From CBDUBH01 sp965365345 (lineage in GTDB: Bacteria; Bacteroidota; Ignavibacteria; Ignavibacteriales; SURF-24): a stretch of DNA of 64,000 bases. The position numbers and the translations under genes are program-made. Positions 45,064-52,661 of the stretch are shown piece after piece; within the stretch, counting starts at the first letter, position 1, and every line of letters starts with the position of its first letter. The stretch spans positions 62,001 through 126,000 of the forward strand of contig CBDUBH010000001.1 in the NCBI GenBank assembly GCA_965365345.1. Direction: 5' to 3'. Under the pieces are notes generated by a model. The model did no database searches. It saw only the letters and a list, made by a program, of their open reading frames with translations, and was not told the origin of the DNA.

Positions 45064-47685
45064 ATGGCATTTAACCCGAACAAATTTACAGTAAAAGCAC
45101 AAGAGATTGTTCAAAATTCAATTGAAATTGCTCAGAATTATTCAAATCAGGTTTTGGAACCCGAACATCTTTTGGCTGCTATGATTCAGGATGATCAAAA
45201 TATAATTGTTCCTATTTTGAAGAAAAGTGAATCAAATTTAAATCAGATAAGATTAAAAGTTAATGAGATTCTGGAAGGTTTACCGAAAGTAAGCGGTGCA
45301 TCGGGATTAGGGAATCAATCACTTTCGAATGCTCTTGCAAAACTATTTGATAACGCTTTTGATGAAGCGAAAAAATTAAAGGATGAATATATTTCATCCG
45401 AGCATCTGCTTTTGGCTTTGGTTTCGTATGAAGGAAAAGCCGGTCAGCTTTTGCGCGATAACGGAGTAACAAGAAATTCCGTGCTCGCTGCTTTAAAAGA
45501 TATTCGCGGAACTCAAAGAGTAACTTCGCAAAATCCCGAAGATGTTTATCAATCATTAAAAAAATACGGAAAAGATCTAAACGATTTGGCAAGCACAGGA
45601 AAATTAGATCCGGTAATTGGACGCGATGAAGAAATTAGAAGAGTGCTGCAAGTTTTATCAAGAAGAACTAAAAATAATCCGGTTTTAATTGGCGATCCCG
45701 GAGTTGGCAAAACTGCAATTGCAGAAGGAATTGCACAAAGAATTGTAAGTGGTGATGTGCCCGAAAATCTTAAAACAAAAAAAATTGTTGCTTTGGATTT
45801 AGGCGCGCTTGTCGCTGGAACTCAATTTCGCGGACAATTTGAAGAAAGATTGAAAGCAGTGATTAAGGAAGTTCAAGATTCAAATGGTGAAATAATTTTG
45901 TTTATTGACGAACTTCATAATTTAGTTGGCGCAGGCGCAACCCAAGGTTCAATGGATGCGGCAAATATTTTGAAGCCGGCTTTGGCTCGCGGTGAACTTC
46001 ACGCAATCGGCGCAACAACTTTGGATGAATTCAGAAAGCATATCGAAAAAGATGCTGCGCTTGAAAGAAGATTTCAGCCGGTTTTGGTAAGCGAGCCAAA
46101 TGAAGAAGATGCAATTTCAATTTTGCGCGGATTAAAAGAAAGATATGAAGTTCATCATGGAGTTAGAATTACGGATGCAGCGATTGTTGCCGCGGTTCAA
46201 CTTTCAAACAGATATATTTCCGACAGATTTTTGCCCGATAAAGCAATTGATCTTATTGATGAAGCCGCTTCAAAATTAAGAATCGAAATTGATTCAATGC
46301 CTGAGGAATTGGATTCGCTCGAAAGAAAAATTAAACAACTCGAAATTGAAAAACAAGCTTTACTGCGAGAAAAGGATGAAGAGTCTGAAAAAAGATTAGG
46401 CGATATCGAAAAAGAATTAAGTAATCTTGCCGAAGAAAGAAATCAATTAAGATCTCATTGGGATCTGGAAAAAAATAAAATTCAGACAATTCAAAAATTA
46501 AAAAGTGATATTGAAAATGCAAAACTCGATGCTGAAAAATTTGAGCGCGAGGGAAATCTCGGAAAAGTTGCCGAACTTCGTTACGGCGTAATTACGGCTT
46601 TGGAAAAGCAATTAAAAGAAGAAACAAAATCACTTTCGGAAATTCAGAGCAAAAGTAAAATGCTGAAAGAAGAAGTTGATGCCGAAGATATTGCGGAAGT
46701 TGTTGCAAAATGGACTGGAATTCCGGTTAGCAAAATGTTGGAAAGCGAACGCAGCAAATTGATACGAATGGAAGATGATCTGCATAAGCGAGTTGTCGGT
46801 CAGGAAAGTGCGGTTGTTGCCGTGTCTGATGCAATTCGAAGATCACGCGCGGGATTGCAAGATGCAAATCGTCCGATTGGATCTTTTATCTTTTTAGGAA
46901 CTACGGGAGTCGGAAAAACCGAACTTGCGCGCGCCTTGGCTGAATTTCTTTTTGATGATGAACACGCAATGGTGCGGATTGATATGAGCGAGTACATGGA
47001 AAAATTTTCCGTATCGCGGTTGGTCGGCGCGCCTCCGGGATATGTCGGTTACGAAGAAGGAGGACAGTTGACCGAAGCGGTTCGCCGCAGACCATACTCC
47101 GTTGTTCTTTTGGACGAAATTGAAAAAGCGCATCCGGATGTTTTTAATATTCTGCTTCAAGTTCTAGATGACGGAAGATTGACCGATAGCCAAGGCAGAA
47201 CTGTTGATTTCAAAAATACAATAATTATTATGACATCAAATTTGGGCTCGCATTTAATTCAGGAAAGATTGGAAACAATGACCGAAGAAAATGCGGATGA
47301 AATTCTTGCGGATTTGCGAACAAAATTAATTGATCTGCTGCGAAAAACAATTCGTCCGGAGTTTCTAAACAGAATTGATGAAGTTGTTTTATTCAAACCT
47401 TTGTTAAGAAGCGAATTAAGACAAATTGTCGATATTCAATTGGAAAGATTGAAAAAATCTTTGGAAGAAAAAAATATGAAATTGGAAATCGATGAAGAAT
47501 CAAAAGATTGGCTTGCTAAAATTGGATATGATGTCACTTATGGCGCGCGTCCTTTAAAAAGAACAATTCAAAAATATATTGTAAATCCGTTAGCACAGGA
47601 ATTACTGATGGGAAAATTTTCTGCGGGCGATACAATTCAAGTGAAATTAGGAAACACCGGAAAATTTGAATTTGAGAAAGAGTAA
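45064..47685 (+). CDS. clpB: ATP-dependent protein disaggregase ClpB
   Basis: ClpB is the hexameric AAA+ machine that pulls apart aggregated proteins with DnaK. The 873-residue protein has the N domain (1-145), AAA-1 with GDPGVGKTA, the coiled M domain (about 410-530; ERKIKQLEIEKQALLREKDE), and AAA-2 with GTTGVGKTE and the pore segment PPGYVGYEEGG. It has no ClpP-binding loop, which fits ClpB rather than ClpA. A strong AGGAGG lies 12 nt before the ATG. No heat-shock operator of the CIRCE type is seen; a parS variant sits just upstream. Confidence 0.97.
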   Translation: MAFNPNKFTVKAQEIVQNSIEIAQNYSNQVLEPEHLLAAMIQDDQNIIVPILKKSESNLNQIRLKVNEILEGLPKVSGASGLGNQSLSNALAKLFDNAFDEAKKLKDEYISSEHLLLALVSYEGKAGQLLRDNGVTRNSVLAALKDIRGTQRVTSQNPEDVYQSLKKYGKDLNDLASTGKLDPVIGRDEEIRRVLQVLSRRTKNNPVLIGDPGVGKTAIAEGIAQRIVSGDVPENLKTKKIVALDLGALVAGTQFRGQFEERLKAVIKEVQDSNGEIILFIDELHNLVGAGATQGSMDAANILKPALARGELHAIGATTLDEFRKHIEKDAALERRFQPVLVSEPNEEDAISILRGLKERYEVHHGVRITDAAIVAAVQLSNRYISDRFLPDKAIDLIDEAASKLRIEIDSMPEELDSLERKIKQLEIEKQALLREKDEESEKRLGDIEKELSNLAEERNQLRSHWDLEKNKIQTIQKLKSDIENAKLDAEKFEREGNLGKVAELRYGVITALEKQLKEETKSLSEIQSKSKMLKEEVDAEDIAEVVAKWTGIPVSKMLESERSKLIRMEDDLHKRVVGQESAVVAVSDAIRRSRAGLQDANRPIGSFIFLGTTGVGKTELARALAEFLFDDEHAMVRIDMSEYMEKFSVSRLVGAPPGYVGYEEGGQLTEAVRRRPYSVVLLDEIEKAHPDVFNILLQVLDDGRLTDSQGRTVDFKNTIIIMTSNLGSHLIQERLETMTEENADEILADLRTKLIDLLRKTIRPEFLNRIDEVVLFKPLLRSELRQIVDIQLERLKKSLEEKNMKLEIDEESKDWLAKIGYDVTYGARPLKRTIQKYIVNPLAQELLMGKFSAGDTIQVKLGNTGKFEFEKE

Positions 47686-48060
47686 ATTCACCGCAAAGTC
47701 GCTGAGACGCGAAGGGAATTTTTATTTCTTCTCACTTTGGGGAGAGCCTGCCCGAATTGGGTTCAGTCAGGGCGGAGATTAAAGGTGAGGGGAATTTTTA
47801 ATAAATTAAAAAAATAATATAACTGTCATTCCGGCTTGCCCGGAATCTTTTTTAATTTTTCATTGCGAGAAACGTAGTGACGAAGCAATCTCAGAGATCG
47901 CCACGCTCCGCTCGCGATGACAGAATTTAGAATGTTAAAACTGTCATTCAGTTTAAAAATAGATGACTTTTATTTTAATACTAATTATAATTTATAAATT
48001 TTCTTTTGGCAATAATTAATATTGGCAAGTTTTTTTATATTCCAATTTATTTAAAACACA
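47686..48060. repeat. spacer with several dispersed repeats
   Basis: 47688-47715 begins TCACCGCAAAGTCGCTGAGA, a sequence type often seen scattered in bacterial genomes. 47735-47800 has loosely paired CTCACTTTGGGGAGAG / AGGTGAGGGG arms. 47824-47848 is a family A core (GTCATTCCGG, CTTGC, CCGGAATC). 47861-47921 is a family B inverted repeat (CATTGCGAGAAACG ... CTCGCGATGACA). No gene is present. Confidence 0.65.
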
Positions 48061-48089
48061 AAAAGCAGTTTGTCTCAAACTGCTTTTTC
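48061..48089. terminator. bidirectional terminator between clpB and the VUT transporter gene
   Basis: AAAAGCAGTTTG (48061-48072), loop TCT, and CAAACTGCTTTT (48076-48087) form a perfect 12-bp stem with A-run and T-run on the two sides. It ends the minus-strand transporter gene 30 nt after its stop and can also stop clpB read-through. Confidence 0.9.
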
Positions 48090-48117
48090 TAATTTCTATC
48101 AAAAAATTTTCAAAATT

Positions 48118-48633
48118 CTATTTTTCCGTTACAATTGCTTCTACAACTTTCTGCTCGCGGAATTTATTCAAAATTAAACTCCATAAAAATCCGCCGAAAA
48201 TCTTTGCAGCGAACTGTCCCAAAATTACCCAAGGCATCAAAATTCCGAATGCAATTGTCGGGAATAAAATTGAATCGGCCAAAGCACTTGCCAAATTTGA
48301 TCCGTTCGATTTTACCAAAAATGATCTTTTAAATAAAGCAGAATACATTAAGGCATCAATTAAAGCCGCTGCGGAAAATGCAATAACACTTGCCAAAGCA
48401 ATTTTTCCCGCGCCTGAATTTATTGCAAAAGTAATTATAGAACCTGCAATGATCAGCAAAAACATTTTTAACCAAAGATTTTTTCCAATCCACTTTTCGT
48501 GAAGTTTATCGCGCAAAGAAAGATCCAATCCGATAAATAAAAACGCATTCACAATTGTGGAAGCCGGACCAAACCAAAAAACGCTCATATTTGCAAGCAC
48601 GATCGCTAAAAGATATATCAAAATATAAATCAT
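48118..48633 (-). CDS. VUT family membrane protein (queuosine-precursor-transporter-like)
   Basis: This 171-residue protein has five or six membrane helices. It matches the VUT (Vut_1) family: the N-terminal LLAIVLANMSVFWFGP, an internal SAAALIDALMYS, and SNLASALADSILFPTIAFG. Relatives such as YhhQ import queuosine precursors. It is somewhat shorter than typical members (about 200-230), mainly at the N terminus, as in the short VUT subgroup. No queuosine synthesis gene lies nearby, so the substrate is an inference. Confidence 0.75.
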   Translation of the reverse strand: MIYILIYLLAIVLANMSVFWFGPASTIVNAFLFIGLDLSLRDKLHEKWIGKNLWLKMFLLIIAGSIITFAINSGAGKIALASVIAFSAAALIDALMYSALFKRSFLVKSNGSNLASALADSILFPTIAFGILMPWVILGQFAAKIFGGFLWSLILNKFREQKVVEAIVTEK

Positions 48634-48779
48634 TTTAAATCCCGAATTTCAAAAATATTGAACCGCAAAAATAACAAACAATTATAATTAATCATAATTC
48701 CAATAAAAATGAAAAAATTTTTCATTATGCTTTTTAAATTATAAAATCATGGATTTTATTTTTTCTAAAATGAAATTCG

Positions 48780-48787
48780 TATATTTG
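48780..48787 (+). promoter_or_regulatory. Bacteroidota-type -7 element
   Basis: TATATTTG is an exact TANNTTTG match 40 nt before the start at 48828. The -33 element is poor (TTTA/TATT rather than TTTG). Confidence 0.3.
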
Positions 48788-48827
48788 AAGAACTTTGAAT
48801 TTAAAGCAATTTCAGATGGATTGAACC

Positions 48828-50141
48828 ATGAAATCTAAAATCATTTTTTTATTCTTTTTTTTATTAGTTCTTTTTGAGCCAAATCTTAAATCGCAAAATT
48901 ATCCCGAAGAAGTAAAACAATATCATCAAGCGGTAATATTTTTTCAAAACGGAATGAAAAAATATCAATCCGGGAATTTAGATTCGGCAAAAATATTTTT
49001 TGAAAAATCATATTCGCTCTTGCCTGAAAATCCGATGATCATTTATAATTTTGCGGCTATAAATTCAAAACTGAACGACAGCGAAAAAGCATTGAATTTA
49101 TTGAATAAACTTGCAGAAATGAAATTGATTTATCATCCAGAAAATGACAGCGATTTTGTAAATCTTTATCAAAATGAAAATTTCAAAAAAATAATTTCGA
49201 ATTTTAAATCAAACGCACAAAAAATTCAACAAAGCAAAATCGCTTTTAAACTTGATGAAAAAGATCTGATTACTGAAGGCGTAGCTTATTCTTCAAAATC
49301 GAAATCATTTTTTATAAGCAGCGTTCACAAAAAGAAAATTCTGAAAATTGATTCGCTCGGAAAAGTAAGCGATTTTATAAAAGAAGGCGAGTACGGAATT
49401 TTCGGCGTGCTCGGAATTTCTGTTGATGAAGTGCGAAATTTATTGTGGGTTACAACGGCGGTCCCAAATAAAAATTCAAAATTCAAAAAGTCAGATATTG
49501 GAAAATCGGGAATCTTTAAATTCAATTTGCAAACCGGAAAATTGATCGAAAGTTACTTCCCGGAAAAATCTCCAAATAATTTCTTCGGTGATTTAGTTCT
49601 TGCAAAAAACGGCGATGTTTATATTTCCGATTCAAACGGAAAAGGAATTTACAAATTTTCTACGGGCGGTGAAAAGATTGAAGAATTCATCCCAAAAGAA
49701 AGTTTTATTTCGCCGCAGGGAATTGCAATTTCTGAAGATCAGAAAAATTTGTTTTTAGCTGATTATGCTTTGGGAATTTTCAAAATTGATATTCAAACAA
49801 AAAATATGAAATTGATCTCAGCACCTGAAAATGTTTGCGAACTCGGAATCGACGGACTTTATTTTTACAAAAATAATTTGATCGGGATTCAGAACGGAGT
49901 TAATCCGAATCGTGTTACAAAATTTCTATTAAATGAAAAATTTGATGAAATAAAATCTGCTGAAATTCTTGAAGCGAACACTGAATATGTTGATGATCCG
50001 ACTTTAGGCGTAATTGTAAAAGATGAATTTTATTTTATTGCAAATAGTCAGTGGAATAAAATTGATAGACAAGGAAATCCGGCCGCGATTGAAAATTGGG
50101 ATAATCCGGTCATTCTAAAATTAAATTTGGAAAAGGATTAA
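48828..50141 (+). CDS. secreted TPR plus SMP-30/NHL-like beta-propeller protein
   Basis: This 437-residue protein has a signal peptide (about 1-22, ending LKSQ), two or three TPR repeats (about 30-120; AVIFFQNGMKKYQSGNLDSA, NPMIIYNFAAINSKLNDSEK), and a six-bladed-type beta-propeller (about 135-437). The propeller has SMP-30/gluconolactonase-like strands (LITEGVAYSSKSKSFFISSV, GDVYISDSNGKGIYKF, PQGIAISEDQKNLFLADY, ELGIDGLYFYKNNLIGIQNG). The propeller signature recalls lactonases and NHL sensors. Whether the metal site is intact cannot be judged. The gene is alone. Confidence 0.75.
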   Translation: MKSKIIFLFFFLLVLFEPNLKSQNYPEEVKQYHQAVIFFQNGMKKYQSGNLDSAKIFFEKSYSLLPENPMIIYNFAAINSKLNDSEKALNLLNKLAEMKLIYHPENDSDFVNLYQNENFKKIISNFKSNAQKIQQSKIAFKLDEKDLITEGVAYSSKSKSFFISSVHKKKILKIDSLGKVSDFIKEGEYGIFGVLGISVDEVRNLLWVTTAVPNKNSKFKKSDIGKSGIFKFNLQTGKLIESYFPEKSPNNFFGDLVLAKNGDVYISDSNGKGIYKFSTGGEKIEEFIPKESFISPQGIAISEDQKNLFLADYALGIFKIDIQTKNMKLISAPENVCELGIDGLYFYKNNLIGIQNGVNPNRVTKFLLNEKFDEIKSAEILEANTEYVDDPTLGVIVKDEFYFIANSQWNKIDRQGNPAAIENWDNPVILKLNLEKD

Positions 50142-50152
50142 CCACAGAGAAA

Positions 50153-50277
50153 AAAGACACAGAGAGGTCAATTAAAAATTAAGTTTTGTCATTGCGAGGA
50201 GTTTTAGCGACGAAGCAATCGCTGTTTTAAAATTTATAAACCAAGATCGCTACGTCCTTTACAGGCCTCGCGATGAC
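50153..50277. repeat. dispersed repeats (cacagag type and family B)
   Basis: 50142-50167 is ACCACAGAG-AAAAAAGACACAGAGAGG. 50188-50277 is a family B inverted repeat: GTCATTGCGAGGAG through CGAAGCAATC, and CAAGATCGCTACGTC through CTCGCGATGAC. Confidence 0.65.
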
Positions 50278-50385
50278 AATCAAAGAATGAAAAATTTAAA
50301 TTTTTATTTAAATAATGGGATAAAGGAGATTTTAAGACAAAACTATTAATTCGATATTTATCGAATCAAATTAAGAGGTTAAAAA

Positions 50386-50664
50386 ATGAAAAAAACAGTT
50401 TTATTAATTTTAATCGGCAAAAGAAAAGAATCGGCCGTAAATGTTCAAAAAGTTTTAACCGGCTGGGGCTGCATAATTAAAACACGTTTGGGAATTCATG
50501 ATGGCGTTTTGGAAAATTGTTCCAATCAGGGATTTTTATTTTTGGAACTTGTCGGAACAAAAGAGCAGCAAGATGAACTCGAAAGAAAAGTTTCATTGAT
50601 TAAAGGAGTTTCGGCAAAACTTGTAGAAATGGAAGTTGATGAAGACGAATTGAAAGAAGAATAA
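50386..50664 (+). CDS. small ferredoxin-fold protein, TM1266-like
   Basis: This 92-residue protein has the length and layout of the TM1266 family (ACT/NikR-C-like fold; some are called iron-only hydrogenase system regulators): a first strand TVLLILIGKRKESAVNVQKVL, then IIKTRLGIHD, a strand FLFLELVGT, a helix QDELERKVSLIKGV and a strand SAKLVEME. The acidic tail DEDELKEE is extra. No hydrogenase maturation gene lies nearby, so a regulatory role is only an inference from the family. A GAGG site precedes the ATG. Confidence 0.5.
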   Translation: MKKTVLLILIGKRKESAVNVQKVLTGWGCIIKTRLGIHDGVLENCSNQGFLFLELVGTKEQQDELERKVSLIKGVSAKLVEMEVDEDELKEE

Positions 50665-50681
50665 TATTTAAAAAGAGGTTG

Positions 50682-50734
50682 TTATACTAAAAATGTCATT
50701 CCGGCTTGCCCGGAATCAGGCATTTTTAGTATAA
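50682..50734. terminator. extended family A hairpin between convergent genes
   Basis: TTATACTAAAAATG (50682-50695) is the exact reverse complement of CATTTTTAGTATAA (50721-50734), and inside it lies the family A core TTCCGG, CTTGC, CCGGAA. The total of 14 outer pairs plus the inner stem is much longer than a normal terminator. It lies between convergent stops. Confidence 0.8.
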
Positions 50735-50750
50735 TTTTGGAAATGAAAAT

Positions 50751-51215
50751 TTATTCCCAGCAAATTTCAATTCCATCGTTAACAGTTATTTCTTTTAACT
50801 GCATTTCAATTTCATTTTCTGAAAATATTTTTTCTGATTTTACAATTATTTTATTGCCGGATTTATGAAACATTTCATCATCAATTTCTTTAAAAAATAA
50901 ATTGATGATTTTATCGGCTCTGTGCTCACCCAAAAAATTTATCAAAATGCTGTAATAAAATTCAATGTTGTTTTGTGATATTTGAAAATCGAATAATTTA
51001 ATTTTCAAAGTAAGCATTCCTTTTAAAGGAATTACAATTTCGTTATTTCCGATTTCAATATTTTGTTTATCAAGTTTCAATAAAATTTCCGGAATGATAA
51101 AAGTCATAAATCCCGGAATCGGAAGATCTTCTCGTTTAATTGCAACTTCATCTTTCAATTTGGATGAAATAATTTTTTTGATAAAATCTGCATTAATGGA
51201 AATTTTGTTTTGCAT
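50751..51215 (-). CDS. hypothetical protein
   Basis: This 154-residue soluble protein has no signal peptide or membrane segment, and I do not recognise it. It is rich in Ile, Lys and Glu with alternating beta strands (EIVIPLKGMLTLKIKLFDFQ, NIEFYYSILINF, KIIVKSEKIFSE). The full-length frame, ATG start, convergent hairpin and separate promoter region support that it is real. The central long paired-strand pattern recalls small lipid- or ligand-binding beta-sandwich proteins, but that is a guess. Confidence 0.55.
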   Translation of the reverse strand: MQNKISINADFIKKIISSKLKDEVAIKREDLPIPGFMTFIIPEILLKLDKQNIEIGNNEIVIPLKGMLTLKIKLFDFQISQNNIEFYYSILINFLGEHRADKIINLFFKEIDDEMFHKSGNKIIVKSEKIFSENEIEMQLKEITVNDGIEICWE

Positions 51216-51295
51216 TTTGGTTTTAAATTTAATTTAAATGAAAAGCAAAATTAAAGATAAAAAATTTTGGGAAAGATATTTGATTTTTGAAAAGA

Positions 51296-51335
51296 ATAAA
51301 AAAAATCCCCTCGCATAAAAAATAAACGAGGGGAA
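51296..51335 (-). terminator. intrinsic terminator of the T9SS cargo gene
   Basis: On the minus strand CCCCTCG (51327-51333) pairs with CGAGGGG (51307-51313) across 13 nt, followed by eight T. It lies just after the stop of the gene at 51342-52391. Confidence 0.88.
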
Positions 51336-51341
51336 ATAAAA

Positions 51342-52391
51342 TTATTTTACAAGCATCATTTTATTTGATTTGAAGAATGAGCCTGATTTTATTGTGTAAA
51401 TATAAGTTCCGCTTGAAAGATTTGAAGCATCAAAATTAATAGAATAAGTTCCGGCATTTTGATTTTGATTTACCAAAGTTGCAACTTTATTTCCTAAAAT
51501 ATCAAAGACTTTTAACTCAACATTTCCGCTTACTGGAATTTGATAATTAATTGTTGTTGAAGGATTAAAAGGATTAGGATAATTTTGATTTATTGCAAAA
51601 TCTTTAATAACGGAATTTTCTTTTTCAACATCAGTTGTTACATTAAACAATTCAATTTCAACATTATTAATATTTACAACTCCGGAAGTAGATTCTGATT
51701 CAAGATCCATTGCAATTCTTGCCTGCTTACTCATAAAAACAACTTGTTTTTCTGTTTCGGTATTTTGTAATTGTCCGTTAAAATAAAACTCGCTTTTAGT
51801 TTCTTCAACTGCACGCAAACATTGAAAATTACCTAGCGGGGAATTTATTGTTCCATGACCATTATAAACTGTGGTTCTGGTCATTATATTTACAAAACCT
51901 GTTCCCAGATCCATTGTATATTTAGATTGAAAACTTGATCCCAATGCAATTGGTAAAATAGACATTGTATCATTTAAAATATCAAATTCAGAAGGAGTAC
52001 CTCCTGCAACTATTCCTCTTCCTACATTAACCATATAATCATTTGAAATTTTTACATAATTATACATTGTGAAATTTTCATCAGGGAAATCAATTCTCAT
52101 GCAATTTGTAGCGTTTGGAAAGTTGCTTTCAAATGGACTACCCGCAACAGGAACATGAAGCATTTGCATTGTATCAGTATAAACTAAACTTGAAGGAAGA
52201 GTCCAAGTTTGTGCAGAATTTGATGCTGTTCCAATATCCATTGTTGTGTTAAAAATTGCGCCTGTTGAAATGTTCATTGTGGTTGAACCGACTTTGTACA
52301 TGTCATTGATATCATTTGCGGTAAAATTAATTTGAGCAAATGAAGTACAGGTAATAACAAAAACGAAAAAGAATGTAAAAACCTTTTTCAT
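51342..52391 (-). CDS. secreted protein with T9SS type A sorting domain
   Basis: From the ATG at 52391 (AAAGGTG ribosome site upstream; a GTG 9 nt earlier is less likely) the protein has 349 residues: a signal peptide ending CTSFAQ, an N-terminal beta-rich domain of about 245 residues with no recognised family, and the T9SS sorting domain (NQNYPNPFNPSTTI, KVFDILGNKV, SSGTYIYTIKSGSF, KMMLVK). The body mentions no enzymatic motif; its repeated short strands with Thr/Asn suggest a surface-exposed beta structure. Confidence 0.82.
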   Translation of the reverse strand: MKKVFTFFFVFVITCTSFAQINFTANDINDMYKVGSTTMNISTGAIFNTTMDIGTASNSAQTWTLPSSLVYTDTMQMLHVPVAGSPFESNFPNATNCMRIDFPDENFTMYNYVKISNDYMVNVGRGIVAGGTPSEFDILNDTMSILPIALGSSFQSKYTMDLGTGFVNIMTRTTVYNGHGTINSPLGNFQCLRAVEETKSEFYFNGQLQNTETEKQVVFMSKQARIAMDLESESTSGVVNINNVEIELFNVTTDVEKENSVIKDFAINQNYPNPFNPSTTINYQIPVSGNVELKVFDILGNKVATLVNQNQNAGTYSINFDASNLSSGTYIYTIKSGSFFKSNKMMLVK

Positions 52392-52597
52392 GGCGTTCAC
52401 CTTTGAATAAGAATTTGAAATTAATTAATGGATTGTGAAATGAAAATTATTAAGAATTTTTCAATTAAAAAATAAATTGCTACAAGAAATATTTAAAACT
52501 CTAAATATTTCGTTTTATGGTAGCAAATAATTTAAAATGTAGAATGTGTCGTTCGATTCTGATAAACCGGAATGAAAACACATTTAAAAATTAAAAA

Positions 52598-52640
52598 TTA
52601 GCATTGTCATTCCGGCTTGTCCGGAATCAGACAACGCTAA
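52598..52640. repeat. extended family A hairpin
   Basis: Core TTGTC-ATTCCGG, loop CTTGT, CCGGAAT-CA-GACAA, extended outward by TTAGC / GCTAA with an A-C mismatch between. It lies between the T9SS gene and the amylase gene and may end the latter (stop at 52662). Confidence 0.75.
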
Positions 52641-52661
52641 TTTTATTTAATTTATAAAATT

